Assembly (NCBI RefSeq): GCF_002262885.1
Contig: NZ_NKYF01000001.1
Span: forward strand, 372,001 to 436,000
Reading direction: 5' to 3'
Length of the DNA stretch: 64,000 nt
DNA from: Pseudonocardia sp. MH-G8
GTDB taxonomy: Bacteria > Actinomycetota > Actinomycetes > Mycobacteriales > Pseudonocardiaceae
In this document: one piece after another, positions 25,907 to 32,603 of the stretch
How positions within the stretch are numbered: the first letter of the stretch is position 1
How the letters are laid out: each line of letters begins with the position of its first letter
Notes under the pieces: generated by a model
What the model was told of the DNA's origin: nothing
What the model saw: the letters and a program-made list of their open reading frames with translations, nothing else
Database searches by the model: none
Position numbers and translations under genes: made by a program

Positions 25907-27847
25907 TCACCTCACGACGATCACGAGCAGCGCCAGCACGGCGAGCGCGGCGGCAGCCTGGGCGTAGTACTGGTGGACCTGGCCGGTCTGCGGGCGCCGG
26001 GCGAGCCGGCCCAGCGCGCGCGACCCGGCGGCGACCGCCCGCACGGCGCCGTCGACCGAGAGCTCGCCGCGCCGCTCCAGCGCCCGCGCGGCCGAGCGCG
26101 TACCCCGTGCGGCCGCGGTCACGGCGGCGTCGAGGACCCGGTCGTCGAACGCCGCGAGCGCGCGGGCCAGCGCCAGGACCGGGCGCACGACGGCGACGTG
26201 CGCGGCCCGCTCCAGCCCGAGCCAGGACCGCAACGCCCCGCGACACCCGCGCACCCAGAGCGCGACTCGCGTGGGGTCGGCGCCCCCCGCCCCCACGACT
26301 CGCACGGGGTCGGGGGGCGCCGTCCCCGCGAGTCGGGGTGTGGGAGTGCCCGAGTCGCGCTCCTGGTGCACGTGCTCCCGGTGGGACACGAGCCACCACG
26401 TGGCGACGACCGCTGCGACGGCGAACCCTCCGGACAGCGCGAGTTCCGGCGCGGCAGGCACCGCCCCCGCGATGACGACCGGCACGCCGAGGACGGCGGC
26501 GAGCACAGCGAGGGAGACGAGCGGAAGCCCGCGATACCAACGAACGGCACTCTCGTCGGTACCTAGCCGACGAATGTGCCGTTCGTCGGAGGGGGCGGGG
26601 GCCCAGACCGACCACACGGCCTTCGTGCTGTAGATCGTCGCGATCACCGACGCCGCGAGACCCGCGACGTAGAGGGCCGGGCCGCGGTCGAGCGCCGCGG
26701 CCAGGACCACGTCCTTCGTCAGCCAGAGCGAGAGCGGGGGCAGGCCCGCGAGGGCCGCCGCGCCGACCGTGAACGTCACGCCGACCAGGGGGAACCGGCG
26801 CGCTGCGCCACGCAGGTCGCGGAGCTGCTGCGTGCCGAGCGCGGCGAGCCACGCGCCCGCCGCGAGGAACAGCAGGCTCTTGGTCGCGGCGTGCGCCATC
26901 AGCTGCAGCGCTCCACCGAGGGTGCTCCCGACCCCCGCGGCGAGGACCATGACCCCGATCTGGGCACACGTCGAGGCGGCCAGCAGCTGCTTGAGGTCGG
27001 ACTGCGCGACCGCGACGAGCCCCAGCAGCACCGCGGTCGCCGCACCGATCCACGCCACCGCCGGCCCCGCCCACCCTGCGGCGTCGAGCAGGGGGGCCGC
27101 GCGCAGCAGCAGGTACGCACCGGCCGCCACCATCGTGGCGGAGTGCAGCAGCGCCGAGACCGGGCTCGGCCCCCGCATCGCCTGTGCCAGCCAGAAGCTG
27201 AACGGCAGCTGCGCCGACTTCCCCAGCGCCGCGACCACCGTCCCGGCCGCGGCGACGTGCAGCCACGGACCGGACGGCACCCCCGTGACGGCGAGCGAGC
27301 CCACCCCGCCCGCCAGCAGCGCCCCGGCCGCGACGTACAGGCCCGCGTCGGCCGTCCGGGTGGTGAGGAACGCCGTGTGGGCCGCGTGCACGGACGCGGG
27401 CTCGCGCCAGTGGTACGCGATGAGCGCCCAGCTCAGGGCGCCCATGACCTCCCAGGCCATGAGCAGCACGACCAGCGTGGTGGCGGTGACGGTCACCAGC
27501 ATCGCCCCGGCGAACAGCAGCACGAGCCCGGTGAACCGCGCGGTCCGCAGGTCCGCGTCGGCCGCGGCGAAGACCAACACCGCGAGCGTCGCGCAGGCGA
27601 CCGTGACGACCATCAGCGCCGACAGCCCGTCGACGGCCAGACCGGCGCGGATCCCGGCCAGCAGCGGCGCGTCGAACGCCGGCCGCCGCAGCGCCGCCAG
27701 GACCGCGAGCCCCAGCACGACCGCGGAGACGAGCACACCGGCGGCAGGGGCGGCCCGGTCCGCGCGCCGCCCCGCGACGGCGAGCAGGGCGCCGGCCAGC
27801 AGCGGGGCCGCCACCACGGCCGCGAGCACCGCCTGTTCGCTCCGCAC
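25907..27847 (-). CDS. nuoL: NADH-quinone oxidoreductase subunit L, with two palindromic insertions
   Basis: Largest antiporter-like subunit, 646 residues. Core marks: VDGLSALMVVTVACATL, AALGKSAQLPFSFWLAQAMRGPSPVSALLHSATMVAAGAYLL, SDLKQLLAASTCAQIGVMVLA, and HAATKSLLFLAAG. The C-terminal tail after helix 14 carries a lateral-helix-like segment and a last hydrophobic anchor (ALAVLALLVIVV). Two stretches are foreign: residues about 421-437 (DERHIRRLGTDESAVRW) are encoded by palindromic element A, and residues about 496-530 lie in a second GC-rich inverted repeat. Both fall in loops between helices and leave the frame open. Start GTG 27847. Confidence 0.92.
   Translation of the reverse strand: MRSEQAVLAAVVAAPLLAGALLAVAGRRADRAAPAAGVLVSAVVLGLAVLAALRRPAFDAPLLAGIRAGLAVDGLSALMVVTVACATLAVLVFAAADADLRTARFTGLVLLFAGAMLVTVTATTLVVLLMAWEVMGALSWALIAYHWREPASVHAAHTAFLTTRTADAGLYVAAGALLAGGVGSLAVTGVPSGPWLHVAAAGTVVAALGKSAQLPFSFWLAQAMRGPSPVSALLHSATMVAAGAYLLLRAAPLLDAAGWAGPAVAWIGAATAVLLGLVAVAQSDLKQLLAASTCAQIGVMVLAAGVGSTLGGALQLMAHAATKSLLFLAAGAWLAALGTQQLRDLRGAARRFPLVGVTFTVGAAALAGLPPLSLWLTKDVVLAAALDRGPALYVAGLAASVIATIYSTKAVWSVWAPAPSDERHIRRLGTDESAVRWYRGLPLVSLAVLAAVLGVPVVIAGAVPAAPELALSGGFAVAAVVATWWLVSHREHVHQERDSGTPTPRLAGTAPPDPVRVVGAGGADPTRVALWVRGCRGALRSWLGLERAAHVAVVRPVLALARALAAFDDRVLDAAVTAAARGTRSAARALERRGELSVDGAVRAVAAGSRALGRLARRPQTGQVHQYYAQAAAALAVLALLVIVVR
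26264..26333. repeat. Inverted repeat inside nuoL (GACTCGC family)
   Basis: Arms ACTCGCG...GGCGCCCCCC (26265-26288) and the inverse GGGGGGCGCC...CGCGAGT (26312-26333) pair over 17 bases with a small internal mismatch. A further direct copy of GACTCGC with GGGGTCGG lies in the loop (26297-26313) and another inverse GAGTCGC at 26352. It is translated as part of the NuoL C-terminal region. Confidence 0.7.
26539..26587. repeat. Palindromic element A, copy 2, in frame within nuoL
   Basis: Same 49-bp element as at 20163-20211 with four differences: the left arm is identical (AACGAACGGCACTCTCGTCG), the loop differs at one base, and the right arm differs at three. On the minus strand it encodes about 16 residues (DERHIRRLGTDESAVR) within a NuoL loop without a stop or frameshift. 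Confidence 0.9.
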
Positions 27848-27854
27848 GCTGCGC

Positions 27855-28157
27855 TCAGCCCTTCAGGTCGGCGGCGTCGTCGGTCATGTCGACCTGCCGG
27901 GCCCGGTAGAGCGCGGTGACCACCGCGAACCCGACCGCCATCTCCACCGCCATCGCGGTGATGATCACGACGACGAGCACCTGCCCGCCGGTGCCGGGCG
28001 ACACGAAGTACCAGAACGCGGCCGCGGCGACGATCACGCCGTTCAGCATCAGTTCCAGCCCCATCATCAGCATCACGATCGACTGCTGGGACAGCGCGCC
28101 GTACAGCCCGATCGCGAACAGGCCGGCCGCGAGCAGCAGGAACAGCTCCAGGGTCAC
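27855..28157 (-). CDS. nuoK: NADH-quinone oxidoreductase subunit K
   Basis: 100 residues, three hydrophobic segments, full-length NuoK. It keeps two membrane glutamates typical of the family: GLELMLNGV (helix 2) and AMAVEMAVGFAVV (helix 3), which lie on the proton path. Start GTG 28157 overlaps the nuoJ stop by 4 bp. Translationally coupled within the nuo operon. Confidence 0.95.
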   Translation of the reverse strand: MTLELFLLLAAGLFAIGLYGALSQQSIVMLMMGLELMLNGVIVAAAAFWYFVSPGTGGQVLVVVIITAMAVEMAVGFAVVTALYRARQVDMTDDAADLKG

Positions 28158-28726
28158 CTGCCGACACCCCCGCCCGCCGGATCGTCGGCCCGCCCGCGCC
28201 GCAGGTCGTCGCCGAAGCGGTCGTAGCGGCCGCGGTCGGTGGACAGCACGACGGTGGCGACGATCGTGGCGAACAGGGCCACCCCGAGCGTCATCATCGT
28301 CAGCATCTGGCCGCCCATCAGCGCCTCGCCGAGTGCGAGCGTCGGGTCGGGCGGGGGCAGCCCCTGCCGCTCGGGCCAGTCCACGAGCAGGACCCCGGCG
28401 GCCAGCACGACGAAGGTGCCCACGGCGATGCTCACCGACCCGGCCTTGTTGTGGACCATCGACATCGGCATGAGCCCGGCCGGGTTCATCATGAACATGA
28501 TCATGAAGACGGCCATCACCACCATCTCGACGACCATCATCAGCGCGATCACCACGCCGAGGTAGCCCAGCCCGAGCAGCAGCACGAGCCCGGCCACCGC
28601 GAGGAACGACGCGAGCAGCGCGAACGTCACCCGCGCCATCGAGTCCAGGCGGAACACGAGGAACCCGAACACCAGCGCGGCGGCGGCCAGCCCCCAGAAC
28701 AGGACGGTCCCGAGCACGTCACGCAC
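28154..28726 (-). CDS. nuoJ: NADH-quinone oxidoreductase subunit J
   Basis: 190 residues, five hydrophobic segments. NuoJ marks: VTFALLASFLAVAGLVLLLGLGYLGVVIALMMVVEMVVMAVFMIMFM, with the conserved glycine-rich third helix and the VVEM in place of the more common VGAVMVL. The Met-rich region MVEMVVMAVFMIMFMMNPAGLMPMSM is striking. A polar C-terminal tail ends DDPAGGGVGR. Start GTG 28726 overlaps the end of nuoH by 8 bp. Confidence 0.9.
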   Translation of the reverse strand: MRDVLGTVLFWGLAAAALVFGFLVFRLDSMARVTFALLASFLAVAGLVLLLGLGYLGVVIALMMVVEMVVMAVFMIMFMMNPAGLMPMSMVHNKAGSVSIAVGTFVVLAAGVLLVDWPERQGLPPPDPTLALGEALMGGQMLTMMTLGVALFATIVATVVLSTDRGRYDRFGDDLRRGRADDPAGGGVGR

Positions 28727-29648
28727 CTCCCAGCACGATCAGCGACACGACCAGGGCCTGCGCGACCGTCAGCGGGACCAGCACGACCCAGGCGAACTCC
28801 GTGTAGCGGTCCATCCGCACCGTCGGGAGCCGGTGGCGCAGCCACACCAGGGCCGCCAGCACCCCCGCGGTCTTGACGGCCACCCACACCCACGCCGGCA
28901 GCAGCGGCCCGGCACCACCGCCGAGGAACAGCGGCACTGCCATCGCCGCGGCGGCGACGAGCAGCAGCCACCGTCCGCCGGTGAACACCAGCCGGTCCAC
29001 TCCCGACAGCTCCGCCGCCGCGCCCCCGGCCAGGTCACGGGCCACCGGGGCGTCGAACGGACCCCAGAACGCCATCGCCGCCGCCGACAGCAGGTACGCC
29101 ACGAACGCCACAGGCATGATCACGACGAACCACAGGTCGCGCTGCGCGTCGACGATCGTGGTGATCCGCAGGCTCTCCGCGCCGAGCGCGGCGGTGATGA
29201 TGGCGAACATGTGGGGCAGCTCGTAGGCGAGCCCCTGCGCGACGAACCGGTAGCCGCCCACCAGGGCCAGCGCGCTGTTGGCACCCCACCCGACCATCCA
29301 CACCGCGGCCCACGCCAGTACCTCCATGGCGTTGAACCAGACGACGCCGACACCGATGTCGGCCACCGGGCGCTCCCCGAGCGGCAGCACGGCCGCGGCC
29401 AGCAGGGCGGCCACCGGGAGCGTGGCGGCGCCGATCCGGGCCAGCAGCAGGTCGGCGGCGAGCGTGCGGCGCCGCTGCCCCACGAGCAGGCGGGCGACCT
29501 CGCGACCGGGGACGGCGAACGACCCGGTGGCCGAGCGACCCTCGGCGCGCGCCGCCAACGCGGCATCACCGACGAGAGCCGCCCACGTCACGGCCCCGAG
29601 GAGGACGGGCAGCAGCAGCGCCCACCACAGGGGAAGCGGCTCAGCCAT
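28719..29648 (-). CDS. nuoH: NADH-quinone oxidoreductase subunit H
   Basis: 309 residues, about eight hydrophobic segments. NuoH forms part of the quinone chamber and links the Q-module to the membrane arm. Visible: GVVWFNAMEVLAWAAVWMVGWGANSALALVGGYRFVAQGLAYELPHMFAIITAAL, matching the family GWSSNNKYALLGGLRAAAQ...YE region, and WGPFDAPVARDLAGGAAAELSG, matching [11 protein letters not shown]...EYSG. The acidic loop of canonical NuoH ([21 protein letters not shown]) is degenerate here: the Glu residues that contact the Q-module are mostly lost. Start ATG 29648 overlaps the NuoB/D-like gene. Confidence 0.9.
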   Translation of the reverse strand: MAEPLPLWWALLLPVLLGAVTWAALVGDAALAARAEGRSATGSFAVPGREVARLLVGQRRRTLAADLLLARIGAATLPVAALLAAAVLPLGERPVADIGVGVVWFNAMEVLAWAAVWMVGWGANSALALVGGYRFVAQGLAYELPHMFAIITAALGAESLRITTIVDAQRDLWFVVIMPVAFVAYLLSAAAMAFWGPFDAPVARDLAGGAAAELSGVDRLVFTGGRWLLLVAAAAMAVPLFLGGGAGPLLPAWVWVAVKTAGVLAALVWLRHRLPTVRMDRYTEFAWVVLVPLTVAQALVVSLIVLGGA

Positions 29649-30570
29649 CGGCCGGCCCGGGGACGGCGACGCGTTCGGTGTCCGGGTCGGCCGCGGCGAT
29701 GATCAGGCGGGCCGCGGCGAGCTCGGCACCCACCAGCAGGTCGGGAAGCTCCTCGACGGCCCGTCCGGTCGAGGTCCCCTCCCCCCGCTCCAGCGCGCCG
29801 AGGCGCTCCTGCAGCAGCGCGGCCACGTCCGTCGGGCCGGTGGGCAGCCCCCGGACCGACCACCACAGCGTGCGCGAGCGCCGCACCCGCCGGACCAGGG
29901 CGTCGACCTCCGCCGACGCCGACACGACGAGCGCGCGGTCGCGCAGGGCACGGGCCCGCGCGGCCGGGGCCGGCCAACCCGCGACGCCGAGGAACCGGGC
30001 CAGCGCGTCCAGCTCCCGCGCCACGGCGTTCGGCCACGCGAACGGCGGCCCCGGGTCCAGGACCTCGGCCTCGGCCTCCTGGACCACGTCGCCCTGCAGG
30101 GTCGCCCGCACCACGAGGCCGGCGGGCCATTCCGGCAGCACCGGTCCGAGCGGGACGTGCAAGCGGTCCAGGGTGAGCCCGTCGCGGTCCTCCCCCAGGT
30201 CGGCCATCGGCGGGTCGGCAGGATCGTCGGGGCGCTCCGCCTGCGCCGTGCGCTGCCGGCCGACGTCGCGCAGCCGGGGCGCCGCGGCGTCCAGCGCGGC
30301 GCCGACGTCGGCCGGACCGGTGATCCCGATCCGGGCGCGCGGAGCCGGGACCTGGGACCAGATCCGCTCGGCGACGGCGGCGAGCCGCGGCCCGGGCACG
30401 CCTGCGACGGCGAGCACGTCGGCGTCGGCCGGGGCGGCAGCCGCGGGCCAGCCACGCTGCGCGAGCGCGGCCTCGAGCGCGAGCCGCACGGGAACGGCGC
30501 CGGGCACCGCCACCACGAGCACGTGAGGACGCCGGGCGGCGATCCGCAACAGCGCCGCCGTCAGGTCCAC
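29641..30570 (-). CDS. Cysteine-free NuoB/NuoD-like fusion, putative degenerate Q-module protein
   Basis: 309 residues, soluble, no Cys at all. Residues about 45-95 (DADVLAVAGVPGPRLAAVAERIWSQVPAPRARIGI) resemble the NuoB segment around the cluster-binding region (a strand, VAGR-like turn, then Y-D-Q-M-x-x-P). Residues about 130-165 (LHVPLGPVLPEWPAGLVVRATLQGDVVQEAEAEVL) resemble the NuoD start (GPQHPSTHGVLR...GEVV). The remainder is helical with Arg-rich RRVRRSRTLWWSVRGL. All cysteines that would hold cluster N2 are missing. It sits between nuoA and nuoH, where nuoB, C and D normally are. Start GTG 30570 with GGGAG 7 bases upstream, overlapping nuoA by 10 bp. Homology is by my reading only. 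Confidence 0.6.
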   Translation of the reverse strand: MDLTAALLRIAARRPHVLVVAVPGAVPVRLALEAALAQRGWPAAAAPADADVLAVAGVPGPRLAAVAERIWSQVPAPRARIGITGPADVGAALDAAAPRLRDVGRQRTAQAERPDDPADPPMADLGEDRDGLTLDRLHVPLGPVLPEWPAGLVVRATLQGDVVQEAEAEVLDPGPPFAWPNAVARELDALARFLGVAGWPAPAARARALRDRALVVSASAEVDALVRRVRRSRTLWWSVRGLPTGPTDVAALLQERLGALERGEGTSTGRAVEELPDLLVGAELAAARLIIAAADPDTERVAVPGPADG

Positions 30571-30911
30571 CGCAGCGCTCCCTCGCGCCAGGCGTAGAGC
30601 ACGCCGGCCAGCAGGATCGCGAGGAACAGGAACATCTCGACGACGGCCGCCACGCCGACCCGCGAGACGACCAACGTCCACGGGTACATGAAGAGCATCT
30701 CCATGTCGAAGGCCAGGAAGACCACCGACACCGGGTACCAGCGCACGTGGAACCGCGACACGGCGTGCTCGCGGGCCGGGAGCCCGCCGGAGAACGCGGG
30801 GACGGCGCGCATCGCGCGCCGGACCGCGAGCGCCGTGGCGACCGCCCAGACGACCAGCACCAGGCCGACGGCCACGGCCAGCACGGCGAGCAGTGGGACG
30901 AACTCCGCCAC
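30561..30911 (-). CDS. nuoA: NADH-quinone oxidoreductase subunit A
   Basis: 116 residues, three hydrophobic segments. Family motif FHVRWYPVSVVFLAFDMEMLFMYPWTLVV matches the NuoA signature (FxxxYYLxALLFLIFDVEIVFLYPWA). The loop normally containing a Cys/Glu (YECG) reads AFSGGLPAREHAVSRFHVRWY, so the YECG motif is lost. Start GTG 30911 with GGGAGG 8 bases upstream. First gene of the nuo operon, divergent from csoR. Confidence 0.93.
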   Translation of the reverse strand: MAEFVPLLAVLAVAVGLVLVVWAVATALAVRRAMRAVPAFSGGLPAREHAVSRFHVRWYPVSVVFLAFDMEMLFMYPWTLVVSRVGVAAVVEMFLFLAILLAGVLYAWREGALRWT

Positions 30912-31022
30912 GGATCCGACCTCCCAGCCACGGGTACGGGTGCGGGTTCGGGTCGGGCCACCGTAGAGGAGCTCGACCCGCCCGGCCCGCCGAGCCGGAC
31001 GCGTGTCGCGACCGGTGCACTG

Positions 31023-31044
31023 TACGGGGTACCCCCACCCCGTA
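31023..31044. promoter_or_regulatory. Perfect dyad in the nuoA-csoR gap, possible CsoR site
   Basis: TACGGGGT (31023-31030) and ACCCCGTA (31037-31044) are exact inverse arms with a 6-base ACCCCC loop. It lies 112 bases upstream of nuoA and 60 bases upstream of csoR. G-runs flanked by TAC/GTA resemble CsoR/RcnR-type operators, so it may be a second copper-responsive site facing nuoA. Function is inference. Confidence 0.45.
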
Positions 31045-31074
31045 ACCTGACTCACACGGGCGACTGTAGTACCC

Positions 31075-31091
31075 ATACCCCCCTTGGGTAT
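31075..31091. promoter_or_regulatory. CsoR operator at the copper operon promoter
   Basis: ATACCCCCCTTGGGTAT: arms ATACCC and GGGTAT around a 5-base centre, the classical CsoR-type GC-rich core with A/T flanks. It ends 12 bases before the csoR ATG and so overlaps the expected promoter or start region. Copper binding to CsoR would release it. Confidence 0.7.
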
Positions 31092-31103
31092 ATGGTGCGG
31101 AGC

Positions 31104-31385
31104 ATGAACGGTTACGCGGCCGACAAGGACGCCTATCTCAAGCGCATGCGCCGCATCGAGGGCCAGGTCCGCGGCATCGCGAAGATGATCGACGAGGACC
31201 AGTACTGCATCGACGTGCTCACCCAGGTCTCCGCCGCCACCAAGGCCCTCGAGGCCGTGGCGCTGGGCCTGCTCGACGAGCACCTCAAGCACTGCGTGAG
31301 CCACGCCGCGGCCGAGGGTGGCGCGCTGGCCGACGAGAAGATCGCCGAGGCGAGCGCCGCGATCGCGCGGCTCGTCAAGTCCTGA
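31104..31385 (+). CDS. csoR: Copper-sensing repressor CsoR
   Basis: 93 residues, all-helical DUF156 family. RMRRIEGQVRGIAKMIDEDQYCIDVLTQVSAATKALEAVALGLLDEHLKHCV shows the Cu(I) ligand triad Cys (DQYC), His and Cys (HLKHC). Binds operators as tetramer and leaves on Cu(I) binding. Start ATG 31104 is chosen because the conserved part begins there; ATG 31092 is possible but lies at the operator edge. No clear Shine-Dalgarno, so leaderless or weak initiation is likely. First of four copper genes. Confidence 0.93.
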   Translation: MNGYAADKDAYLKRMRRIEGQVRGIAKMIDEDQYCIDVLTQVSAATKALEAVALGLLDEHLKHCVSHAAAEGGALADEKIAEASAAIARLVKS

Positions 31386-31414
31386 CGATTCCTGACAACC
31401 GAGAGGAACGCCCC

Positions 31415-31621
31415 ATGAGCCAGAGCACCTACACCGTCACCGGCATGACCTGCGAGCACTGCGTCGCCTCGGTCACCGAGGAGATCAGCGAGATCGACGG
31501 CGTCACCGACGTGGCAGTGGACCTGCCCAGCGGCGCCGTCACCGTCACCAGCCGGAACGGCCTCGACGACGCGGACGTCCGCACCGCCGTCGAGGAAGCC
31601 GGATACCAGCTCGCAGGCTGA
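31415..31621 (+). CDS. copZ: Copper chaperone CopZ-like (HMA domain)
   Basis: 68 residues, a single heavy-metal-associated domain. Copper motif GMTCEHC at residues 9-15 and the beta-alpha-beta pattern SVTEEISEIDGVTDVAVDLPSGAVTV. Delivers Cu(I) to the P1B-ATPase downstream. Start ATG follows CGAGAGGAACGCCCC. 29 bp after csoR, same operon. Confidence 0.95.
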   Translation: MSQSTYTVTGMTCEHCVASVTEEISEIDGVTDVAVDLPSGAVTVTSRNGLDDADVRTAVEEAGYQLAG

Positions 31622-31636
31622 ACCGAAGGACATGAC

Positions 31637-32584
31637 ATGAACACTGCTGCGAAGCTCACCGCCTACGGTGCGGCGCTCGCCCTGCTCCTTGCAGCGGGCT
31701 ACGTCGCCGGCACCGCTGTCGGTCCCCGCACCGCCGCCGCGAGCGGCGACACCCCCGGCGCTGGGAGCGCCGGGCACGGGGGATCCCACAGCGGCACCGT
31801 CGCGGTAGGCACCAGCGACCAGCCCGGCGGGCTGGCGTCGAGCAGGGGCGGCTACACCCTCACGCCCACCGACCCGACGCTGACCCCGGGGACCACCCAG
31901 GACTTCACCTTCCAGATCACCGGGCCGGACGGCACCCCCGTCACCGCCTTCGACGTGGAGCACGACAAGCGCATGCACCTGATCGTCGTGCGCCGCGACA
32001 CCACCGGCTTCCAGCACATCCACCCCGAGATGGCCCCCGACGGCACGTGGAGCGTCCCGCTCGCCCTCCCCGAGGGCGGCAGCTACCGCGCGTTCGCCGA
32101 CTTCGCCCCGACCGGGGGCCCGCCGGCCACGCTGGGCGTCGACCTCGCCGTGCCCGGCACGTTCGAGCCGGTGGCGCACGCGCCGAGCCGCGTCGCACAG
32201 GTCGACGGCTACACCGTCGAGCTGGCCGGCGACCTCGTCCCCGGGCAGGGCTCGCCACTCACCCTGACGGTGAGCCGCGACGGCGTCCCGGTCACCGACC
32301 TGCAGCCCTACCTGGGCGCCTACGGGCACCTCGTCGGCCTGCGCGGTGGCGACCTCGCCTACCTGCACGTCCACCCCGAGGGCACGCCCGGCGACGGCGC
32401 CACGCCCGCGGGGCCGGGGATCGAGTTCGTGGCCGAGGTGCCCAGCGCCGGCGACTACCGCCTGTTCCTGGACTTCCAGCACGACGGGGTCGTGCGCACG
32501 GCGGAGTTCACCGTGCCCACCGGCGCGGCCACCACGGCACCGGCCCCGGAGGCCGGGCACGTCGACGACGGCCACGGCCACTGA
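31637..32584 (+). CDS. Exported, His-rich copper-operon protein
   Basis: 315 residues. An N-terminal hydrophobic segment ([21 protein letters not shown]) acts as signal or anchor, with the body outside. After a Gly/Ser/His linker (HGGSHSG) there are two Ig-like beta domains: [33 protein letters not shown] and the second with [29 protein letters not shown], then a His-rich end HVDDGHGH. His pairs (FQHIHP, LHVHPEG) suggest metal binding. Found between copZ and the ATPase, so an extracytoplasmic copper-binding or storage role is inferred. Family has no firm function. Confidence 0.75.
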   Translation: MNTAAKLTAYGAALALLLAAGYVAGTAVGPRTAAASGDTPGAGSAGHGGSHSGTVAVGTSDQPGGLASSRGGYTLTPTDPTLTPGTTQDFTFQITGPDGTPVTAFDVEHDKRMHLIVVRRDTTGFQHIHPEMAPDGTWSVPLALPEGGSYRAFADFAPTGGPPATLGVDLAVPGTFEPVAHAPSRVAQVDGYTVELAGDLVPGQGSPLTLTVSRDGVPVTDLQPYLGAYGHLVGLRGGDLAYLHVHPEGTPGDGATPAGPGIEFVAEVPSAGDYRLFLDFQHDGVVRTAEFTVPTGAATTAPAPEAGHVDDGHGH

Positions 32585-32603
32585 CCGGAGAGGAGTACCT
32601 GCG

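Noticed and set aside
31000-31103. Alternative csoR start codons at 31092 and 31095
   Set aside because: They lie at the edge of the operator and add residues not typical of CsoR; ATG 31104 fits the family better.
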